The position numbers and the translations under genes are program-made. From positions 1,178,001-1,242,000 of the forward strand of contig NZ_CP151767.2 of the NCBI RefSeq assembly GCF_038443705.2: a DNA stretch of 64,000 nucleotides, in the 5' to 3' direction. The notes beneath the pieces are model-generated. The model was not told the origin of the DNA. It did no database searches and saw only the letters and a list, made by a program, of their open reading frames with translations. This stretch comes from Yoonia sp. SS1-5 (GTDB lineage Bacteria > Pseudomonadota > Alphaproteobacteria > Rhodobacterales > Rhodobacteraceae). Below, piece after piece: positions 37,984-46,334 of this stretch (positions within the stretch are counted from its first letter, which is position 1; each line of letters begins with the position of its first letter).

Positions 37984-39153
37984 TTATCCGATGGCCCCCC
38001 GCAAATCAGCCAACAGATCATCTGCATCTTCCAGACCAATGCTCAATCGGATCAGACCGGGCGTGATCCCCAGTGATGCACGTGTTTCCACCGGCAGTCG
38101 TTGATGGGTCGTGGTTGCCGGATGGGTGGCGATTGATTTCGCATCACCCAGATTGTTGGAAATCACGAAAACCTCCAGCTTGTTCAATAGCTTGAACGCC
38201 GCGTCCTGACTGCCTGCATCAATCGCAATCACGGTCCCGCCCGCACCCATTTGTGCTGCAACCAACGCATGTTGCGAGTGGCTCGCCAGACCCGGGTAGA
38301 TCACATTGCCAAGCGTGCCGTCAGCCTCAAGCGCCTCGGCCAGCCGCTGCGCCGTCGCGGCCTGCGCACGCACGCGCAATTCGATGGTCTCAAGCCCCTT
38401 AAGCATCAACCACGCGGTGAACGGCGACATCGAACCGCCGGTATGTTTCATATAGGGTTCAACGGTGCCGCGAATAAAGTCGCGCGCTCCCAAAATGACC
38501 CCGCCCAGCGCCCGGCCCTGTCCGTCAATATGTTTGGTGGCCGAATAGACAACCACATCAGCCCCTTGCGCAATTGCATCGGAAAAGACCGGCGTCGCAA
38601 ACACATTATCCACAATCACGGTGGCATCCACGGCATGCGCGAGTTTTGAAACGGATTTGATATCAACCACATCAAGGGTCGGGTTCGCGATGCTTTCGAA
38701 AAAGACCGCCTTGGTCTCGGGCTTGATCGCGGCCTTCCATGCATCCAGATCAGTGCCGTCAACGAATGTCACATGGACACCGAAACGGGGCAGGATTTCC
38801 TCAAGAATATACAGGCAGGACCCAAAGAGCGCCCGCGCCGACACAACGTGATCGCCCGCCCGCAACATAGCGGTCAACGCGCCATTGACCGCCGCCATGC
38901 CAGATGCGGTGGCAAACGCATCCTCGGCCCCCTCAAGGGCCGCGATCCGGTCTTCGAACATCGCAACGGTCGGATTGCCGTAGCGGGCATAGATAAATTC
39001 GTCATCGCCCGCCTGAATAAACCGCGCCTCGGCTGCTTCGGCCGTCTCGTAAACGAAACCTTGGGTCAGGTAGATCGCCTCACTGACCTCGTTATACTGG
39101 CTACGGCGGATGCCTGCATGGACCGCCTTGGTCCGCTTTTTCCACGTCTTCAT
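37984..39153 (-). CDS. metZ: O-succinylhomoserine sulfhydrylase
   Basis: PLP enzyme of the Cys/Met metabolism family that makes homocysteine directly from O-succinylhomoserine and sulfide. 389 residues. Visible are YARYGNPTVAMFEDRIAALE, ATASGMAAVNGALTAML, the Schiff-base lysine in VVYSATKHIDGQGR, and SIGLEDADDLLADL at the end. MetZ rather than MetB is supported by the overall pattern and by the SAM-II riboswitch that normally precedes metZ/metA/metX in this lineage. ATG 39153 follows GAGGG. The gene is monocistronic between its leader and the GC hairpin. Confidence 0.95.
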   Translation of the reverse strand: MKTWKKRTKAVHAGIRRSQYNEVSEAIYLTQGFVYETAEAAEARFIQAGDDEFIYARYGNPTVAMFEDRIAALEGAEDAFATASGMAAVNGALTAMLRAGDHVVSARALFGSCLYILEEILPRFGVHVTFVDGTDLDAWKAAIKPETKAVFFESIANPTLDVVDIKSVSKLAHAVDATVIVDNVFATPVFSDAIAQGADVVVYSATKHIDGQGRALGGVILGARDFIRGTVEPYMKHTGGSMSPFTAWLMLKGLETIELRVRAQAATAQRLAEALEADGTLGNVIYPGLASHSQHALVAAQMGAGGTVIAIDAGSQDAAFKLLNKLEVFVISNNLGDAKSIATHPATTTHQRLPVETRASLGITPGLIRLSIGLEDADDLLADLRGAIG

Positions 39154-39184
39154 ATCTTATCCCTCGCGCCGCTTGTGGCGCATT

Positions 39185-39218
39185 AAAAAACCCCGACACC
39201 GGGAAAAGGTATCGGGGT
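39185..39218 (-). terminator. metZ: Intrinsic terminator in the metZ leader
   Basis: On the minus strand a 10-bp stem CCCCGATACC / GGTGTCGGGG (one G-U pair) with a 7-nt loop is followed by six T. It lies between the riboswitch aptamer and the metZ start, 32 nt before the ATG, so it can serve as the expression platform. Confidence 0.9.
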
Positions 39219-39229
39219 CAATCCCGCAT

Positions 39230-39286
39230 CCTCTTTAGCAGCATATTTAACGTGGCCTGCAATCCGGTAACAAATCACCACGACGT
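39230..39286 (-). promoter_or_regulatory. metZ: SAM-II riboswitch aptamer upstream of metZ
   Basis: Reading the minus strand, stem P1 is CGTGG (39282-39278) with CCACG (39255-39251). Between them are the conserved TGATTT and ACCGGATTGCA blocks. GCAG (39260-39257) pairs with CTGC (39241-39238) to form the pseudoknot, and the terminal GCTAAAGAGG matches the conserved 3' element. This is the SAM-II (metA-motif) class that binds S-adenosylmethionine. The terminator at 39185-39218 follows directly, so high SAM should lower metZ transcription. Confidence 0.9.
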
Positions 39287-39385
39287 GAGCCATACGCCCA
39301 GCCAATCACGCAGTCAATCCTGACGCGGGCTTGTTCTTTGCGCGAACGCTGCCATTCTGCGGCCAGACTTCACAAAGGACAGCCC

Positions 39386-40093
39386 ATGCAACAGCCCATT
39401 GATCTCTATTTCTGGCCCACACCCAATGGCTGGAAAATCTCTATCGCATTGGAAGAGATGGGCCTGCCCTATAAGTTGCACCTTGTGGATATTGGCGCTG
39501 GCGACCAGTTCAAACCGGATTTCCTTAAGATTGCGCCAAACAACAGAATGCCTGCAATTGTGGACCATGACGGGCCGGGTGGTGACCCTGTCTCCATTTT
39601 CGAATCCGGTGCCATCCTGCAATATCTGGCCCGCAAGACCGGTCAGTTCTACGGCAAATCGGAGCGGGATGGATTGTTGGTGGATCAGTGGCTGATGTGG
39701 CAGATGGGCGGTCTGGGGCCGATGGCCGGCCAGGCCCATCACTTTCTGAAATATGCCCCGGCGATGGACCCACCCAATGATCTGCCCTACGCCAAGGATC
39801 GCTACCGGAACGAGACAGCCCGGCTTTATGGCGTTCTGGATCGGCAGCTTGCGGATAATCGGTTTGTTGCGGGTGATTTCTTTTCCATCGCGGACATGTC
39901 GATCTGGGGCTGGGCCTCGTTGTGGGAAGGTCAGCAACAAACGCTGGATGACAAACCGCATATGGCTCGCTGGCTGGAAGAGGTCAGCGCCCGCCCAGGG
40001 GTGCAGCGGGGACGCGCGCTGGCGGCCGAAAAACGCGGTGATTTCCGCAAGGACGCGAACGCACAAAAAACGCTTTTTCAGCCCAAAACGTAA
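39386..40093 (+). CDS. Glutathione S-transferase (YfcG/Ure2p-like)
   Basis: A 235-residue protein. The N-terminal thioredoxin-like domain is at about 3-85 (IDLYFWPTPNGWKISIALEE, NNRMPAIVDHDG, FESGAILQYLARKTG). The glutathione-binding Ser/Glu pair ES is in SIFESGAIL. The C-terminal all-helical domain contains WQMGGLGPMAGQAHHFLKY and the conserved FSIADMSIWGWASL N-cap motif. The pattern fits the Nu-class disulfide-bond reductases. ATG 39386 follows AAAGGA at a good distance; the longer upstream frame is rejected. It is divergent from metZ, and the gap holds the riboswitch. Confidence 0.93.
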   Translation: MQQPIDLYFWPTPNGWKISIALEEMGLPYKLHLVDIGAGDQFKPDFLKIAPNNRMPAIVDHDGPGGDPVSIFESGAILQYLARKTGQFYGKSERDGLLVDQWLMWQMGGLGPMAGQAHHFLKYAPAMDPPNDLPYAKDRYRNETARLYGVLDRQLADNRFVAGDFFSIADMSIWGWASLWEGQQQTLDDKPHMARWLEEVSARPGVQRGRALAAEKRGDFRKDANAQKTLFQPKT

Positions 40094-40148
40094 CGAATTG
40101 TTAGCGCTGGCTGGGTAAAACTGACTTCGATCAAATGTGAGATTGAAG

Positions 40149-40472
40149 ATGCAGTACCGCCCACATCGCTATAATACGCAATTCCCGCTGACGCTGCTGA
40201 CCCCTGCCGGCGAACAATCGGCCCGTGTCGTGGACATCAACAATGACGGCGCACGATTGGAAGGGCCCAAGGCCTTGCGCCGGGGTGACAAGGTGCAACT
40301 CAACGTTCTCAGCCACCGGGTGGAAGCGGTTGTGCAATGGGCATTTGGTGGGCGCGCAGGCATCAGTTTTCGCCCCAAGCTAAGCGACGATCATGTCGAC
40401 ACGCTCCGTTTCAGGCGTGATGGGCGATCGGGCTACCGGCGCGGCAGCGTTGGGTTTGTCGAGATGCGGTAA
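40149..40472 (+). CDS. PilZ domain protein
   Basis: A 107-residue single-domain protein. The N-terminal basic motif is YRPHRYNT and the second motif reads DINNDGARLEG, where canonical PilZ has RxxxR and (D/N)xSxxG. The central Ser is replaced by Asn and the arginines are spaced RxxR, so cyclic di-GMP binding is plausible but not certain. The barrel pattern VQLNVLSHRVEAVVQWAF...AGISFRP fits. ATG 40149 is preferred over the GTG at 40137. It lies alone between GST and the convergent yciB. Confidence 0.82.
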   Translation: MQYRPHRYNTQFPLTLLTPAGEQSARVVDINNDGARLEGPKALRRGDKVQLNVLSHRVEAVVQWAFGGRAGISFRPKLSDDHVDTLRFRRDGRSGYRRGSVGFVEMR

Positions 40473-40544
40473 TCCGGTTGATTGCGGGCGCTTGCCACGT
40501 TACGCAACGCAAAAATGCACCGCTTTCCGCTGGCTTGCCATCAG

Positions 40545-41156
40545 TCATTCTTCAGAGGTTGCGGGATCCTCGATCAGGTATTTCTGCAAACCGATTATCT
40601 GGACCCACAGGAAAACAAACAAAACGGCGGGAAAGGCGAATGTTTCCAACTTGACCCATAGATCGGTTGATTGGGTTCGCCAGATCAGCTCATTTGCAAC
40701 GGCAAGCGCGATGAACATGAATGTCAGGCGACGGGTGAAAATCATCCAGCCTTCTGGTTTCATGGGCAGAAATTCGTCCATGACATATTGCAGATAGCTT
40801 TGTCCGCGCAGCAGACCAATGCCCAATATGGTGGCCATGAACCCGTAGACAATCGTGGTTTTCATCTTGAAGAACCGCTCGTCATTGAACCAGGCGGTCA
40901 GCCCCCCGAAAAAAATGACCATGAAGGCCGTAAAGATTTGCATCCGGCTCAACTTACCGGTCAAGAACCACAATGCCGCCATCGCAGCCAGCAGGATGGG
41001 CACAAAGATCAGTGCGGCCACGATAAAGCCGGTATATTCGGTGCCGCCAAAAATGAAGGTATCGTCCTTGATCCGCAGATAAATCAGGAAGAAGGCAACC
41101 GTTGGCCCCAGTTCCAGAACCTGTTTCAAAACCGGATTGATCGTTTTCTCTGCCAT
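40545..41156 (-). CDS. yciB: Inner-membrane septation protein A family (YciB/IspZ)
   Basis: A 203-residue protein with five to six membrane helices. Family hallmarks are the start KQVLELGPTVAFFLIYLRI, then MQIFTAFMVIFFGGLTAWFN, FFKMKTTIVYGFMATILGIG and RRLTFMFIALAVANELIWR with LWVKLETFAFP. YciB homologues are linked to envelope integrity and cell division. The gene is 12 nt downstream of the EamA transporter stop, which is downstream of ftsY, so ftsY-EamA-yciB may be one operon. Confidence 0.95.
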   Translation of the reverse strand: MAEKTINPVLKQVLELGPTVAFFLIYLRIKDDTFIFGGTEYTGFIVAALIFVPILLAAMAALWFLTGKLSRMQIFTAFMVIFFGGLTAWFNDERFFKMKTTIVYGFMATILGIGLLRGQSYLQYVMDEFLPMKPEGWMIFTRRLTFMFIALAVANELIWRTQSTDLWVKLETFAFPAVLFVFLWVQIIGLQKYLIEDPATSEE

Positions 41157-41168
41157 CGGATCCTCTTG

Positions 41169-42071
41169 CTATCCTCCCATTTCAACGATCACGGCGCCCA
41201 GTGCAATAAGCGCCATCAAAAACAATCGGCGGGGCCCCACTTTTTCGCCCAGAACGAACCAGCCAATCAATGCAGCAAACACAGTTGATGTCTCGCGCAG
41301 TACGGCAGCCTCGCCCACCTTGTCCAGCCGGGTTGCCAACATGATCCCACCAAAGCTGACCCATGCGATCAGCGCACCTGCCAACCCGCGCCACAAAAGT
41401 GGCCCCAATACCGGCGGGCGGGCCATGCGCCGGTAGCGCCAGGTTGCAAGCAATGGAAAGTCCAGTGCGGTCACAAAAAAGAACCAGGCCAGGAAGGTGA
41501 AAGGGTCCGGTGTCTGCCGGATGCCATACGCGTCATATGTTGTGTAGACGGCTGTCAGGAACCCGCAGACAAGCGCCCAGATCAATCCAATCCGCAATGC
41601 ATGCGGGTCGATCACCTCGTCCTTGAGGTTACGCAATGCCAATAGCAGGATGCCCCCCGACAAACAGCCGACCCCAACCCATTGTACCCCCGTGAAAATC
41701 TCGCCAAAAATTGCACTGGCAGCGATCACCGTAACCAGCGGCCCGGTGCCACGCACCACGGGGTAGACCACCGTATAGGCCGCCCGATCATAGGCCAGCG
41801 CCATCGTCACCTTATAGGCAAAATGGACCACGATCGCCCCCAGCAGGATCAAGCCGGTCGTCAAGTTTGGCCAGGGGACCACAAACAGCGCAATCGGGGC
41901 CGACAGGATCGCAAGCCATCCGTCGATGGCCCCGCGCGTCAGCCACGGATCATGCCGCCCCTTTTGCAACGCACCAAACACCGCATGTGCCAGCGCTGAC
42001 ATCAGGGCAAGACCCGTTGCAAGGCGCGCACCCTCGGGTGTCCCCGCAAGCGCCACGATCCAGTCGCCCAT
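41169..42071 (-). CDS. EamA/DMT superfamily transporter
   Basis: A 300-residue integral membrane protein with about ten helices in two EamA repeats. The first half includes LATGLALMSALAHAVFGALQ and PVVRGTGPLVTVIAASAIFGE, the latter being the PxxR-G-type end helix. The second half includes IGLIWALVCGFLTAVYTTYD and LRETSTVFAALIGWFVLGE. Substrate unknown. It lies between ftsY and yciB on the same strand, a position it shares with similar transporters in related genomes as I recall. The gene ends 12 nt before the yciB start. Confidence 0.9.
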   Translation of the reverse strand: MGDWIVALAGTPEGARLATGLALMSALAHAVFGALQKGRHDPWLTRGAIDGWLAILSAPIALFVVPWPNLTTGLILLGAIVVHFAYKVTMALAYDRAAYTVVYPVVRGTGPLVTVIAASAIFGEIFTGVQWVGVGCLSGGILLLALRNLKDEVIDPHALRIGLIWALVCGFLTAVYTTYDAYGIRQTPDPFTFLAWFFFVTALDFPLLATWRYRRMARPPVLGPLLWRGLAGALIAWVSFGGIMLATRLDKVGEAAVLRETSTVFAALIGWFVLGEKVGPRRLFLMALIALGAVIVEMGG

Positions 42072-42112
42072 CAGGGTGTCACACGTTCAAATGGGTCAAG
42101 GATCACGACACC

Positions 42113-43333
42113 CTATTCCAGCCCGACAAGCGCTGCGGCAAACTCTTCGGGGTCGAATGGTGCCAGATCGTCGATTTGCTCGCCCACCCCGATGGCATGT
42201 ATCGGCAGCCCGAACTTGTCAGCCAGCGCAACCAGAACACCACCCTTGGCGGTCCCATCGAGCTTGGTCATCACAAGGCCGGACACATCGGCCAGTTCCT
42301 GAAAAACCTTGACCTGCTGGACCGCATTCTGTCCGGTCGTCGCATCCAGCACCAGCAAGGTATTATGCGGCGCGTCGGGGTCTTTCTTGCGAATGACCCG
42401 GACGATTTTCGACAGTTCCTCCATCAGGTCGGCCCGGTTTTGCAACCGGCCGGCGGTGTCAATCATCAACAGATCCGCGCCATCCGCCTGTGCCTGGGTC
42501 ATCGCATCAAAGGCAAGGCTGGCAGGGTCCGACCCTTCGGGTGCGGTCAAAACCGGCACACCGGCCCGGTCACCCCAGACCTGCAATTGTTCAACGGCTG
42601 CAGCCCTGAACGTATCACCCGCCGCAATCACAACTTTCTTGCCCGCGGCCCGGAACTGACTAGCCAGTTTTCCAATCGTCGTGGTCTTGCCCGATCCGTT
42701 GACCCCAACCACCAGCACCACTTGCGGCGTTTTCGCATAAAGCGGCAGAGGCCGGGCAACTGGGTCCATGATCCGGCTGACTTCCTGCGCCATCAACTGC
42801 TTGATCTCGGGCACTGACAGTTTCTTGCCAAGCCGTCCTTCGGCCATATTGGCCGTCACGCGCAAGGCCGTATCCACGCCCATATCAGCCGTAATCAGCA
42901 ATTCCTCAAGCTGTTCGAGCATGTCGTCATCCAGCGTCCGGCGCACGACTGTTTCGGTCTCACCTCGCCCGAACATCCGGCCAAGAATGCCCGACTTTTC
43001 AACCGGTGCAGGCGCCGTATCCTCGGAGAGGGGTGCCGTGATATCCACATTCAACGCAATCGGTGCCGGTGCGGGGGCCTCTTCCACCACATCGGGCACC
43101 ACCTCCGGGATGTCGTTGTCAACACTTTCAGGCGGCGTGACATCCGGCACGGGGTCCGCAAAAGGCGTTTCGTCGGGCGCGGGCGTCGGTTCGACCTCTG
43201 CGACAGGCGGCGCAGGGTCGGCCTGTCCCACTTCTTCTTCCTCGCCACCGTCGCTGACAATCGCATCAAGCCCTTCGTCGATCTTCGACGATGACTTGAA
43301 CATCCGGTTCTTGAGTTTCTTGAAAAACGACAT
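42113..43333 (-). CDS. ftsY: Signal recognition particle receptor FtsY
   Basis: SRP GTPase that docks ribosome-nascent chain complexes at the membrane. 406 residues. The N-terminal acidic, proline-rich A domain (about 30-110) is followed by the N domain (about 120-200) and the G domain with P-loop GVNGSGKTTT, the DTFRAAAVEQL insertion, GSDPASLAFDAM, the DTAGRLQN switch, TKLDGTAKGG and the C-terminal GVGEQIDDLAPFDPEEF. All are intact. First gene of a probable operon with the EamA transporter and yciB. It is divergent from the DMP19-like gene, with 60 bp between. Confidence 0.98.
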   Translation of the reverse strand: MSFFKKLKNRMFKSSSKIDEGLDAIVSDGGEEEEVGQADPAPPVAEVEPTPAPDETPFADPVPDVTPPESVDNDIPEVVPDVVEEAPAPAPIALNVDITAPLSEDTAPAPVEKSGILGRMFGRGETETVVRRTLDDDMLEQLEELLITADMGVDTALRVTANMAEGRLGKKLSVPEIKQLMAQEVSRIMDPVARPLPLYAKTPQVVLVVGVNGSGKTTTIGKLASQFRAAGKKVVIAAGDTFRAAAVEQLQVWGDRAGVPVLTAPEGSDPASLAFDAMTQAQADGADLLMIDTAGRLQNRADLMEELSKIVRVIRKKDPDAPHNTLLVLDATTGQNAVQQVKVFQELADVSGLVMTKLDGTAKGGVLVALADKFGLPIHAIGVGEQIDDLAPFDPEEFAAALVGLE

Positions 43334-43393
43334 TGTGAGACCGCCCTTTCGTCCTTAGCCTTTGATCTAGCGATGATCGGGGCGATTTGAAAG

Positions 43394-44509
43394 ATGACAT
43401 CGAAAATGCGCGTATTGACGGGAATTGTGACTGGTTGGCTGTGCATGGGCGCCGCCCTGCCCGCTGCGGGGCAGACCGGCCCTGTCTGCGAACCGGAACA
43501 GCCCGTGCAGTTTCAGACCCATCAGCTGTTCGATCACGACGCCGTCAACCTCTACGCCTCTGCGTTCACGGCTGCTGATATCCTGCCCATCATCGACCAA
43601 TCGGCGAGCCCGGCGCAGGAATATGGGTTTGGCGTTGCAATCCGCGCGATGCTGACCGAGCAGCTGGAGGCATACCCCGCCGCCGCGCGCGATATTCAGA
43701 TCCTTGGCCTGCTCGACCGTGAAAGTCGCGGCAATTACGGGCTGTTGCGGATGCTGACAATGCCAAGTGCCGGTTATTTGCCGCTTTACCGCGACGGCCT
43801 GTCCGCCTTTGATCAAAGTGACCGCCTGCGCCTGATTGATGCGGCCATCGCGATATTGGGCGGCCCCGACAAATCCCCGATGGAGCGCAGGGCGATATGG
43901 CAACCCAAAGACGCAGACATGCCTGACCCCCGGATTGATGATGCCATCAAGGCGCTGTCTGACGAATGGCAGGCGCTCCCCCCGTTATGGGAGGTCATGT
44001 TGGACCAGATTGCGGCAGATCCTAACTTGCGCAGCTACTATGCGGATCGCCGGGCGGATGCGGGGGATGATCAACGCCGGGGGCAGATGCTGCAAAATGC
44101 ATGGGCCTGTTTTGGGGCCCCATGGCAAACGCCGCAGCAGGCGGACGCAGTGTTTGATGCAGGTCCCGCCGCCCAGCGCGACATGGTCTTGCTCAGCATG
44201 CTGCTGGGCGAAATCTACAATGGCGGCGCAGGACAACTGGTCGACAATTACGCGGGTACAATGATCCCGCAAATGCGCCAGATTTTGCTGGATGGCGGTC
44301 TACGGCAAGAGGGCGCCGCGCTGACCACCATCATGGCCCTGTTTGATACCCCCTACCCGCGCGATACGGTCATGCGCCGGATGCAGATGTCCCGGTGGAC
44401 GGCTGACCCGGATTGGGACGCGCTGACCACACAGCTACCCGATACCAACATCAACGAATTGATTGACCAGATCGGCAAGGCCGCCGGTCTTTGGCCGCTA
44501 TCGCCTTAG
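43394..44509 (+). CDS. Secreted DMP19/DUF4375-like protein
   Basis: A 371-residue protein with an N-terminal signal peptide (MRVLTGIVTGWLCMGAALPA, cleavage near AGQ). The C-terminal half contains LLGEIYNGGAGQLVDNYAGT, which resembles the N-G-G-x-x-Q...N.xG core of DMP19/DUF4375 domains. The N-terminal half (FQTHQLFDHDAVNLYASAF and a long helical region) is unrecognised. DMP19 in Neisseria was described as a DNA mimic; no such function can be assumed here. ATG 43394 or 43406 could be used. Its stop overlaps the convergent NuoEF-type gene by 4 nt. Confidence 0.65.
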   Translation: MTSKMRVLTGIVTGWLCMGAALPAAGQTGPVCEPEQPVQFQTHQLFDHDAVNLYASAFTAADILPIIDQSASPAQEYGFGVAIRAMLTEQLEAYPAAARDIQILGLLDRESRGNYGLLRMLTMPSAGYLPLYRDGLSAFDQSDRLRLIDAAIAILGGPDKSPMERRAIWQPKDADMPDPRIDDAIKALSDEWQALPPLWEVMLDQIAADPNLRSYYADRRADAGDDQRRGQMLQNAWACFGAPWQTPQQADAVFDAGPAAQRDMVLLSMLLGEIYNGGAGQLVDNYAGTMIPQMRQILLDGGLRQEGAALTTIMALFDTPYPRDTVMRRMQMSRWTADPDWDALTTQLPDTNINELIDQIGKAAGLWPLSP

Positions 44510-46191
44510 ATTTCGTCCTTGAAATGCGCCATCACCAGTTTGATCGGATTTGGGGCCGCCTGCCCCAGACCGCAGATTGATGCATCCGCCATCGCGGTGC
44601 AAAGCTCGTCCAACAAGGGTTGGTCCCACGCATCCGCCTGCATCAGTTTCACCGCCTTTTCGCAACCAACCCGGCACGGGGTGCATTGCCCGCAACTTTC
44701 ATCCTCGAAAAAGCGCAACATGTTCAGAGCCGCATCGCGTGCCTTGTCCTTGTCGGACAGAACAACAACAGCAGCCGAGCCGATGAATGTTCCCAAAGGC
44801 TGCAACGTGTCGAAATCCAGCGGCACATCGTTGATGGAGGCAGGCAACAGCCCCGAGGACGGCCCACCCGGCTGATAAGCCTTGAACACATGCCCCTCCG
44901 CCATGCCCCCGGCCGCATCAATGATATCGGTGATGGTGGATCCTGCTGGCAAAAGATAGACGCCCGGCTTGGCCACCCGGCCAGAAACCGAATAGGACCG
45001 CAGGCCCTTGCGCCCGTTCTTTTCGGTTCCGCCCAGCACATCAGGGCCTTCCCGGCAAACGCGCGCGACCCAAAGCAGGGTTTCAACATTGTGGACAAGC
45101 GTCGGGCGGTTAAAGACCCCTACTTGCGCAACAAAAGGGGGCCTATGCCGGGGAATACCGCGCTTGCCTTCGATGCTTTCGATCATCGCGCTTTCTTCGC
45201 CGCAGATATATGCCCCCGCGCCACGGCGCAGATCAATATACCCCTCGGCGACAATGCCGGCAGCCTCCAGCGCCGCGATTTCCGCGCGCAGAATTGCAAG
45301 CACTGCGGGATATTCATCGCGCATGTAGATAAAACAGGTCTCGGCCTCGACCGCCCACGCGGCGATCAGCATGCCTTCGAGAAAAAGATGCGGCGTCCGT
45401 TCCAGATAATAGCGGTCCTTGAACGTGCCGGGCTCGCCCTCATCCCCGTTCACGGCCAGATAGCGGGGGCCGTCATTGGCGCGCACAAAGCCCCATTTCT
45501 TACCCGAGGGGAAGCCCGCGCCGCCCAACCCACGCAGGCCAGACGCCAGAACCTGATCTTGCACTGCCTCCCAATTGCCGGTCTCACGCAACTGTTGCAG
45601 CACCTGATAGCCGCCATCGGCCATATAGGCATCATAGGTCTGATAGTCCGGAATATGCGCATGCGTGTCACCTGTGGCAATCGCAGCCTCGACCTTGGCG
45701 ACGGTTGCGTGGTCCACGTGATTGTGCCCAAGTTCCAGAACCGGCGCTGTGTCGCAGCGGCCCATGCATGGCGCGCGCAGGACGCGCACCTGTGATGCAT
45801 CCAGCCCATCCTGAAGGGCCGACATCAGTTGCTGCGCCCCGGCCAGTTCGCATGACAGGCTGTCACAAACCCTGATGGTCAGTTGCGGTGGCGGCGCTTC
45901 GTCTTCCTTGACCACGTCAAAATGGGCGTAAAAGGTCGCGACCTCGTAAACTTCGGCCTGCGACATGCGCATTTCTTCGGCCAGCGCCCGTAGATGGGCG
46001 GCGGACAGATGCCCGTAAGCATCCTGGATAAGGTGCAGAAACTCGATCAGCAGGTCGCTCCGACGGGGGTGATCACCCAGCAATGTCCTGACCTCGGCCC
46101 AGGCGGCATCGTCCAGCTGCCGCCCCTTTGGGGTGTGCCGTCCCTTGCCCTTGCCCGATTTCCAGACGCCTTCGCGTTGATCAAGTGCCAT
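44506..46191 (-). CDS. NuoE-NuoF fusion (formate dehydrogenase beta / diaphorase-type flavoprotein)
   Basis: A 561-residue fusion. Residues about 25-170 are a NuoE-like thioredoxin-fold [2Fe-2S] domain with four Cys (VCDSLSC and APCMGRC). The remainder is NuoF-like: FMN/NADH motifs GLGGAGFPSGKKW, VNGDEGEPGTFKDR and GAYICGEESAMIESIEG, and the [4Fe-4S] ligands in ESCGQCTPCRVG plus Cys in SICGLGQ. Such fusions form the NAD-reducing module of FdsABG formate dehydrogenases and some hydrogenases. No catalytic alpha subunit or accessory gene lies beside it, so its partner is unknown. Confidence 0.88.
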   Translation of the reverse strand: MALDQREGVWKSGKGKGRHTPKGRQLDDAAWAEVRTLLGDHPRRSDLLIEFLHLIQDAYGHLSAAHLRALAEEMRMSQAEVYEVATFYAHFDVVKEDEAPPPQLTIRVCDSLSCELAGAQQLMSALQDGLDASQVRVLRAPCMGRCDTAPVLELGHNHVDHATVAKVEAAIATGDTHAHIPDYQTYDAYMADGGYQVLQQLRETGNWEAVQDQVLASGLRGLGGAGFPSGKKWGFVRANDGPRYLAVNGDEGEPGTFKDRYYLERTPHLFLEGMLIAAWAVEAETCFIYMRDEYPAVLAILRAEIAALEAAGIVAEGYIDLRRGAGAYICGEESAMIESIEGKRGIPRHRPPFVAQVGVFNRPTLVHNVETLLWVARVCREGPDVLGGTEKNGRKGLRSYSVSGRVAKPGVYLLPAGSTITDIIDAAGGMAEGHVFKAYQPGGPSSGLLPASINDVPLDFDTLQPLGTFIGSAAVVVLSDKDKARDAALNMLRFFEDESCGQCTPCRVGCEKAVKLMQADAWDQPLLDELCTAMADASICGLGQAAPNPIKLVMAHFKDEI

Positions 46192-46334
46192 TGCGCGTTC
46201 CTTTTTCTATTGCTCAGCAACATAGACGGCGGTCGGGACCCAAACCATTTAAAAACGACACCGCAAGCGGCCAATACGCGCAAGAGACGGGTTTCTGCTG
46301 ACGAAAGAAGAAACCCGTGTTAACGATCCGAAAC

